Shown here piece by piece: positions 6,275-11,061 of a stretch of DNA of 11,061 nucleotides (position 1 is its first letter; the number at the start of each line of letters is the position of its first letter). Under the pieces are notes generated by a model, which saw nothing but the letters and a program-made list of their open reading frames with translations, made no database searches and was not told the origin of the DNA. A program made the position numbers and the translations under genes. Origin of the DNA: Flavobacteriia bacterium. Lineage in GTDB: Bacteria; Bacteroidota; Bacteroidia; Flavobacteriales; Flavobacteriaceae. The stretch covers positions 1 to 11,061 of the forward strand of contig JAHBAN010000219.1 of NCBI GenBank assembly GCA_018500075.1, read 5' to 3'.

Positions 6275-6522
6275 TGCGCACGCCCCAAGCCGCGCAGCCA
6301 GCGCATCAGGTAAATCAAAGGCCAGCGCAACATACTCATCGCCGCCAGCAAAACCAACAGGCCAATCCATGGGCCGTTTTCATATGTGACATAGCCCAGC
6401 AGCGGAATGCCAAGGCCGATCAGCCCGTAAGCCCGGCTCCAATGCGCATCGCGGCTCGGCAGCATGGCCAGAACATTCGCCGCCGCCGCCCAAAGACAGG
6501 CCAATGTCAGCGAAAGCGTCAT
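6271..6522 (-). CDS. small membrane protein, DUF2484-like, inside the dcw operon
   Basis: This 83-aa protein is mostly hydrophobic, with likely membrane segments at about 3-21, 32-46 and 51-65, short charged loops (SRDAHWSRAY at 23-32) and a basic tail (RWLRGLGRAQ). It overlaps the murC stop by ATGA (6519-6522) and the murB start by ATGA (6271-6274), so it is translated as part of the operon. I recognise it as resembling the DUF2484 family that sits between murC and murB in Rhodobacterales. The family assignment is from memory of position and character, not a search. No function is known to me. The location suggests a membrane role linked to wall precursor supply or division, which is inference. 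Confidence 0.82.
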   Translation of the reverse strand: MTLSLTLACLWAAAANVLAMLPSRDAHWSRAYGLIGLGIPLLGYVTYENGPWIGLLVLLAAMSMLRWPLIYLMRWLRGLGRAQ

Positions 6523-7925
6523 GCCCCCGCCGCCAAAGCCGCAGGCAAGCCATTGGCCCAGGCGCTGATCGTGCCAGCCCCGAGACAGACAACCATATCC
6601 CCCGCCTTGGCCTCGGCCTTCACAAGCGCCAATAGCGCGGCCTCATCGCTCACAGCCTGCGCATTGCGATGACCATGGGCAATCAGCCCCTTGATCAGAT
6701 CATCACGGCTTGCGCCCTCAATCGGCGCTTCGCCCGCCCCGTAAACATCGGCGATCCCGACAACATCCGCCTCGTTGAAACAGGCGCAGAACTCGGCGAA
6801 ATGATGGTGCAACCGCGTGTAGCGATGCGGCTGATGCACCGCAATGATCCGCCCCGCAGAGGCTTGCCGCGCGGCCTTGAGCACAGCAGCAATTTCGGTG
6901 GGGTGATGGCCGTAGTCGTCAATAATCGTCACACCGCCGACAACGCCAACCTTGGTAAAGCGGCGGTTCACCCCGCCAAAAGCGGCCAAGGCGGCGCGGA
7001 TTTCATCCAGCTTCATCCCCAAATGCCGCGCAACCGCGACAGCGCTCAAAGCATTGGAGACGTTGTGATCGCCCGGCATCGGCAGGGTGCAGCCGTCAAT
7101 CCGCTTGCCCTCGGCTTGCAAGACAATATCAAAACACGCCGCCCCGTCTTTGTAATGCAGGTTGACCGCGCGCACATCGGCCTGCGCATTAAAGCCATAG
7201 GTCACAACGCGGCGGTCGGTGAGCTTACCCACCAGGGTTTGCACATCGCTGTCATCGGTGCAGCACACCGCAATCCCGTAAAACGGAATCCCCGAGACAA
7301 ATTCGTAAAACCCGCGGTGCAGGTTCTCTTCGGTGCCCCAATGCTCCATATGCTCCGGGTCGATATTGGTCACAATCGCGATCGTGGCCGGCAGGCGGTT
7401 GAAGGTGCCGTCGCTCTCGTCGGCTTCCACAACCATCCACTCGCCCTCGCCGGTGCGCGCGTTGGAGCCATAGGCGTGGATGATCCCGCCGTTCACAACG
7501 GTCGGATCAAATTTGCCATGATCGAGCAGTGCCGCCACCATGGTGGTGGTCGTCGTCTTGCCATGCGTCCCCGCCACCGCGATATTGGATTTGAGCCGCA
7601 TCAGCTCGGCCAGCATCTCGGCACGGCGCACCACAGGCAGCCCCTTCTGGCGGGCTGCGTCAAGCTCCGGATTGCCCGGCTTGATCGCCGATGAAATCAC
7701 AACAACCTGCGCCTCTGCGAGGTTCTCGGCCTTCTGGCCTTCAAAGATCGTCGCCCCCATCTCGGCCAGACGGTCGGCGATCTTGCTGCGCTTGAGGCCA
7801 GAGCCTTGCACCCTGTAGCCATGGGTCAAAAGCACCTCGGCAATCCCCGACATCCCGATCCCGCCGATCCCGACAAAATGGATCGCCCCGACATCCCCCG
7901 GAAGTTTCGTGGCCGCTGCACTCAT
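6519..7925 (-). CDS. murC: UDP-N-acetylmuramate--L-alanine ligase
   Basis: MurC adds L-alanine to UDP-MurNAc, the first step of stem-peptide building, in the cytoplasm. The 468-aa product has the full Mur ligase layout: N-terminal Rossmann-like domain with FVGIGGIGMSGIAEVL (17-32), the central ATPase domain with P-loop AGTHGKTTTT (118-127), VEADESDGTF (166-175) and NIDPEHMEHWG (187-197), PMPGDHNVSNALSA (282-295), and the C-terminal domain with GGVNRRF (317-323), IIDDYGHHPTE (334-344) and VHQPHRYTR (363-371). The HPTE and HQPHRYTR segments favour MurC over the other Mur ligases. The start at 7925 overlaps the murG stop by ATGA. Nothing appears truncated or unusual. Confidence 0.98.
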   Translation of the reverse strand: MSAAATKLPGDVGAIHFVGIGGIGMSGIAEVLLTHGYRVQGSGLKRSKIADRLAEMGATIFEGQKAENLAEAQVVVISSAIKPGNPELDAARQKGLPVVRRAEMLAELMRLKSNIAVAGTHGKTTTTTMVAALLDHGKFDPTVVNGGIIHAYGSNARTGEGEWMVVEADESDGTFNRLPATIAIVTNIDPEHMEHWGTEENLHRGFYEFVSGIPFYGIAVCCTDDSDVQTLVGKLTDRRVVTYGFNAQADVRAVNLHYKDGAACFDIVLQAEGKRIDGCTLPMPGDHNVSNALSAVAVARHLGMKLDEIRAALAAFGGVNRRFTKVGVVGGVTIIDDYGHHPTEIAAVLKAARQASAGRIIAVHQPHRYTRLHHHFAEFCACFNEADVVGIADVYGAGEAPIEGASRDDLIKGLIAHGHRNAQAVSDEAALLALVKAEAKAGDMVVCLGAGTISAWANGLPAALAAGA

Positions 7926-9040
7926 ATCACACCCCTCTTCGTGTCAGGTCTTTGTGCCAGCTCCTCGACCAGCTTTTGTAAATCTTGCGCCGCCTCGGGG
8001 CGTGACACAGACAGCGAAGCCTCCGCCATCCGGCGCGCGCCCTCTTCTGTGTCCATCACACTCAAGATCTGCTCGGCCAGAACCTCGGCCGTGAGCTTGC
8101 TCTCGGGAATGACAATCGCGCCGCCCGCCTCGGCCAGCCCGCGCGCATTGGCGCTCTGATGGTCGCCCGCAGCCGCAGCAAAAGGAATAAGGATCGCAGG
8201 CCGCCCGATGACCGAAATATCCGCCACCGATGAGGCGCCCGCGCGCGAAATCACAAGCTGCGCCTCGCTGATCCGCGCAGGCACATCCTGAAAAAACGCC
8301 TCAACCTCGGCAGGAATGCCGTGATCGGCATAAAACATCGCAACCCGCTCGCCGTCTTCGGCGCGCGCCTGATGCGCCACCCGCAAATGCATCAAAAGCG
8401 CCTCAGGCAAAAGCGCGATCGCCGCCGGCACAACATCACTCAAGATCCGCGCCCCCTGAGAGCCGCCAATCACCAGAAGAGACATCGGATAAGGCCCTGG
8501 CGTGATATATCCCGCGCCAGCGCGCTCGCGCACCGTGCCGCGCACAGGGTTGCCCGTGTGAATTCCCTCAACCCCGTCTGGCAAAGCCGTCGGCCAGGTG
8601 CCACAGGCCACAACATCAACCCGCTTGGCAAACAGCCGGTTCACCCGCCCCAAAACGCCGTTTTGTTCATGGATCATGCGCGGCCTGCGCAAAATCCACG
8701 CCGCCGCCATCGCAGGAATACTCGGATAGCCGCCAAACCCGACCACAACAGCCGGCTTGTCGCGCAGCATCCGAAAACTCGCCGCCACAACGCCTCCCAA
8801 TATCCGCAGAGGCACAAAACTCTTGCTCACAAACCCGCCACGCGCAAAAGTCGAGGAGGCCACCTGCTCGATCTCGACCGAATGGGGAAAGCCGCCGGTG
8901 TAACGCGCGCCGCGCGCATCGGTGCTCAACTTCACACGCCAGCCCGCGCGCAACATACGCTCCGCCAACGCCTGCGCAGGAAACATATGCCCGCCGGTTC
9001 CCCCCGCCGCAATAATCAGCAGCGGTTTTTGCTCACTCAT
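7922..9040 (-). CDS. murG: lipid II synthase (UDP-GlcNAc:lipid I GlcNAc transferase)
   Basis: MurG is the peripheral inner-membrane glycosyltransferase that transfers GlcNAc from UDP-GlcNAc to lipid I, making lipid II. The 372-aa GT-B protein shows the three glycine-rich loops of the family: AAGGTGGHMFPAQALAE (11-27), GFGGYPSIPA (101-110) and VIGGSQGARIL (190-200). It also has MIHEQNGVLGRVNR (122-135), GNPVR (163-167), and the donor-binding C-terminal block ISRAGASSVADI (264-275) with AGDHQSANA (291-299). It overlaps the ftsW stop and the murC start by ATGA at each end, placing lipid II production and its polymerase in one transcript. It appears complete. Confidence 0.98.
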   Translation of the reverse strand: MSEQKPLLIIAAGGTGGHMFPAQALAERMLRAGWRVKLSTDARGARYTGGFPHSVEIEQVASSTFARGGFVSKSFVPLRILGGVVAASFRMLRDKPAVVVGFGGYPSIPAMAAAWILRRPRMIHEQNGVLGRVNRLFAKRVDVVACGTWPTALPDGVEGIHTGNPVRGTVRERAGAGYITPGPYPMSLLVIGGSQGARILSDVVPAAIALLPEALLMHLRVAHQARAEDGERVAMFYADHGIPAEVEAFFQDVPARISEAQLVISRAGASSVADISVIGRPAILIPFAAAAGDHQSANARGLAEAGGAIVIPESKLTAEVLAEQILSVMDTEEGARRMAEASLSVSRPEAAQDLQKLVEELAQRPDTKRGVI

Positions 9041-10203
9041 CTCTTCTGACCCCTGAAGATATCATCAATCTCCCCTTGCGGCCTTGAGCGTGTAAATGCA
9101 AGCAACATACCCACAGCAATCCCCCCCGCAATCAGCGAAGACCCGCCGTAGCTCACAAACGGCAAAGTCATGCCCTTGGCGGGCAAAAGCCGCACCGCAA
9201 CGCCGAGGTTGATCATCGCCTGCACCCCGAAAATCGCCGCAAGCCCGGTGCCCGCAAGGCGAATAAACGGGTCACGCTCCCGAATGAGGCGCAGCATCGA
9301 GCGCACAACGATACAGGCATAAAGTGCAATGATCGAAATCACGAGAATGAGGCCGTATTCTTCGGCCGCCACTGCAATGATAAAATCTGTATGGGCGTCC
9401 GGCAGGCTCCATTTCACCTGTCCCTCACCGACCCCCACACCAAAAAACCCGCCCTCGCGGATCGCGTTTGTCGCGTAGCCAAGCTGTGTGCGCGGGTCAA
9501 TGTCGGGGTTGAGAAAGCCATCAATGCGGCGTGCAAAATGCTCGGAGGCCGAATAGGCAAAGCTCCCCGCCGCCACAACAGCGCCCGCAAGGCTGATCAG
9601 CAAAATCATCGGCGCGCCGGCGATAAAATACATCACCCCCCAGCCAAACAGCAACAAAGCCGCCTGACCAAAGTCAGGCTGCATCGCGAGAATAAACGCA
9701 ACAATAATCAGAAGCGAAAACGACAGCGCCTTGCCGGGCGGCCCGTTGATCTGAAAGCTCGCCGCCATCAGCCAGGCCGTGACAACAATAAATCCGGGCT
9801 TCAAAAACTCGCTCGGCTGCACCGACGCAAAGCCGAGCGAATACCAGCGCACCGCGCCCTTGCCAAAATCGGTGCCAAAAAAGGGCAAGCCGAGCAAGGC
9901 CACAAAGGACACCAGAAACCCGATCACAGCCAAACGCCGCACAAGCTGGGGCGGCATCATCGAGGTGATCAGCATCGCAACAAGCGCCAACCCGCCAAAA
10001 AAGGCCTGCCGCTGCACATAATGAAACGCGCCAAAACCGTTGCGCTCCGCAAGCGGCGGGCTGGCCGCCAACCCGAGCAAAAGCCCGACCGCAAAGAGCA
10101 GCAAAATACACGACAGCGTCCATTTATCTATCGTGCGCCACCACTTGGGAAGCACAGGTTCGCCAGACTGCACGGGAACCGTGCCATACACCATCTCTGT
10201 CAT
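9037..10203 (-). CDS. ftsW: septal peptidoglycan glycosyltransferase FtsW (SEDS family)
   Basis: FtsW polymerises lipid II at the septum together with its class B PBP partner. The 388-aa product has a cytoplasmic N terminus (about 1-27) and roughly ten membrane helices. SEDS landmarks are present: GAVRWYSLG (116-124), VQPSEFLKPGF (128-138), QPDFGQAAL (175-183), the periplasmic WSLPDAHTDFI (265-275) with Asp273 in the position of the essential FtsW/RodA aspartate, AEEYG (280-284), and LPAKGMTLPFVSYGGSS (340-356). Neighbouring murG and ftsA favour FtsW over RodA. The start at 10203 has GGTGA about seven nt upstream; ATG at 10194 is a minor alternative. It is the first dcw gene of the block, and the TetR-family gene lies 127 bp upstream on the same strand. 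Confidence 0.96.
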   Translation of the reverse strand: MTEMVYGTVPVQSGEPVLPKWWRTIDKWTLSCILLLFAVGLLLGLAASPPLAERNGFGAFHYVQRQAFFGGLALVAMLITSMMPPQLVRRLAVIGFLVSFVALLGLPFFGTDFGKGAVRWYSLGFASVQPSEFLKPGFIVVTAWLMAASFQINGPPGKALSFSLLIIVAFILAMQPDFGQAALLLFGWGVMYFIAGAPMILLISLAGAVVAAGSFAYSASEHFARRIDGFLNPDIDPRTQLGYATNAIREGGFFGVGVGEGQVKWSLPDAHTDFIIAVAAEEYGLILVISIIALYACIVVRSMLRLIRERDPFIRLAGTGLAAIFGVQAMINLGVAVRLLPAKGMTLPFVSYGGSSLIAGGIAVGMLLAFTRSRPQGEIDDIFRGQKR

Positions 10204-10232
10204 TTCAATGTCACCGCAAGCTGCCTCAACCG

Positions 10233-10272
10233 CCCCTTTTCGGGGTCTGTTCTCACCAGTCTAACATGGTGA
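10233..10272 (-). promoter_or_regulatory. ftsW leader: 20-bp palindrome and small hairpin
   Basis: TCACCA (10253-10258) and TGGTGA (10267-10272) form a perfect inverted repeat with an 8-bp spacer, 50-69 bp upstream of the ftsW ATG. CCCC (10233-10236) and GGGG (10242-10245) form a short hairpin closer to the gene. Neither has a minus-strand T-tract, so they do not look like a terminator of the TetR gene. The palindrome has the size and position of an operator, possibly for the adjacent TetR-family protein. I could not find a convincing promoter pair here. Confidence 0.35.
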
Positions 10273-10330
10273 TTCGCCTTTGGGAAGTCTGCGATTCGCG
10301 CGCCCGTCTGTTGCGCGCCTGCCTGCCGCC

Positions 10331-10912
10331 TCATGCCCGAACCCCGCGCATCAAGACCGCACAGAGCGCCTCAAAAGATGGCGCATCGGCTGTGCCCTCC
10401 TGAAGCCGGCGCAGCCCATAGCCCTCCAAAGCATCCAGCATCAGACTGGCCACACCTCTCATATCGTCACAGCGCGCAAACACCCCGCTGTCAGCCCCCG
10501 CCTCAAGACAGCCCGCCAAAGCCCCGACCAAGCCGCGCCGATGCCGCTCAAACACCGTGCCAACCGAGGGGTTGCGCAGCGCTTCGGCCAAAAGCTCGAC
10601 GCCAAGCAAGGCGTTTTCCGGTCGGCAGGCATAGGCGCCATACTCGGCCATAAACCCGGCCAAAGCCGCGCGCGGATCCTCGCCCTCCGAGAGAGCGCGC
10701 CCAAAAGCCGCAAGCTCCGCCCCGTCCAGCTCCGCGATATAGGCCAGCAGCGCATCCTTGCTTTTGAAATGGTTGTAAAGATTGCCAAGGCTGATCCCTG
10801 CCCGCTCGGCGATGTCGCGCACACCCGTCTGATGAAATCCGCGCTCCAAAAAACACGCAATCGCCGCCTGAACAATCTCCAGCTTGCGCGGATGGACCTT
10901 CCCTTCTGCCAT
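10331..10912 (-). CDS. TetR/AcrR-family transcriptional regulator
   Basis: Starting at 10912 the protein has 193 aa, the usual TetR length. Residues 8-55 are the TetR DNA-binding domain: PRKLEIVQAAIACFLERGF, then the HTH TGVRDIAERAGISLGNLYNHF (29-49), then KSKDALLAYI. The remainder is a helical ligand-binding and dimer domain with no specific motif I can name, so the effector is unknown. The frame stays open upstream to an ATG at 11038 and on into the adapter at the contig end. That upstream part uses A- and T-ending codons (18 of 42 codons end in G or C, against 34 of the first 52 codons after 10912, with two AGA codons), so I regard it as probably noncoding leader rather than protein. A start at 11038, or beyond the contig edge, remains possible. 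It is transcribed toward ftsW and may regulate itself or distant genes. Confidence 0.85.
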   Translation of the reverse strand: MAEGKVHPRKLEIVQAAIACFLERGFHQTGVRDIAERAGISLGNLYNHFKSKDALLAYIAELDGAELAAFGRALSEGEDPRAALAGFMAEYGAYACRPENALLGVELLAEALRNPSVGTVFERHRRGLVGALAGCLEAGADSGVFARCDDMRGVASLMLDALEGYGLRRLQEGTADAPSFEALCAVLMRGVRA

Positions 10913-11042
10913 CACACCTGCGGCCTCATGCGTTGCTTTTTGCAGTGCTTTCTGTGGTGCCTCTTGTGCTGTCACTTCTGCGTTGCCTTCTCTCTTGTGC
11001 TCACCGGCTTGACTCTTGGCTCTAATACGCTCATTCATATGT

Positions 11043-11061
11043 CTGTCTCTTATACACATCT
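11043..11061. other. Nextera/Tn5 mosaic-end adapter left at the contig end (artefact)
   Basis: The last 19 bases are exactly the Nextera transposase adapter end CTGTCTCTTATACACATCT. Read on the minus strand it gives the peptide MCIRDR, a known signature of adapter-contaminated gene models. Genomic sequence therefore ends at about 11042 and nothing should be translated from this stretch. Confidence 0.97.

Noticed and set aside
6275..6370. Extended N terminus for MurB
   Set aside because: It lies inside the small membrane protein gene; the ATGA overlap at 6271-6274 gives a normal MurB length.
6669..7694. 341-codon open frame on the plus strand opposite murC
   Set aside because: Shadow frame of a certain gene.
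10259..10286. sigma70 promoter for ftsW (TTCCCA-N16-TTAGAC on the minus strand)
   Set aside because: The -10 element matches the consensus at only two positions; not enough to annotate.
11009..11028. TTGACT and TAATAC as a plus-strand promoter near the contig end
   Set aside because: The spacer is only 8 bp, far from the 16-18 bp needed.
1..11061. CRISPR array, tRNA/rRNA, insertion sequence or phage genes
   Set aside because: No spaced direct repeats, cloverleaf, transposase or phage protein was seen; the Tn5 mosaic end at 11043-11061 is sequencing adapter, not a transposon.

Overview
The window is GC-rich chromosomal DNA of an alphaproteobacterium, most likely Rhodobacterales (roseobacter/Rhodobacter group). 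This placement rests on gene content: a division and cell-wall (dcw) cluster in the order ftsW-murG-murC-[DUF2484-like small membrane protein]-murB-ddl-ftsQ-ftsA, where a small gene of that type between murC and murB is, to my knowledge, typical of that group. Genus cannot be told from what I can see.

Layout. (1) Positions 1-2147, plus strand: a two-gene accessory module. The first gene encodes an unusual membrane one-component regulator: signal peptide, periplasmic PhnD-like binding domain, one transmembrane helix and a cytoplasmic LuxR-type HTH. The second encodes a small secreted DsrE-like protein with a single conserved-looking cysteine. The roughly 130 bp between them hold two perfect dyads and three phased CCTAG motifs. 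A strong hairpin terminator follows. (2) Positions 2149-10203, minus strand: eight tightly packed genes for lipid II synthesis (murC, murB, ddl, murG), septal peptidoglycan polymerisation (ftsW) and divisome assembly (ftsQ, ftsA). Five of the seven junctions are 4-nt ATGA stop/start overlaps and one is a 13-nt overlap. The only real gap is 81 bp, AT-rich, between murB and ddl. The cluster stops at ftsA: ftsZ and lpxC, which usually follow in relatives, are not here, and the converging accessory module occupies that place. (3) Positions 10204-11042: a 127-bp leader of ftsW with a 20-bp palindrome, then a TetR-family regulator on the same strand, where murD might have been expected. (4) Positions 11043-11061: exactly the Nextera/Tn5 mosaic-end adapter, so the right edge is a contig end with untrimmed adapter, not genomic sequence.

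The dcw block makes one pathway: MurB and MurC act in cytoplasmic precursor synthesis, Ddl supplies D-Ala-D-Ala, MurG makes lipid II, FtsW polymerises it at the septum, and FtsQ and FtsA link the wall machinery to the Z ring. The most novel element is the regulator/DsrE-like pair, which I infer to be a self-contained periplasmic sensing unit, perhaps for a sulfur oxyanion or other anionic ligand. That function is not shown by the sequence.
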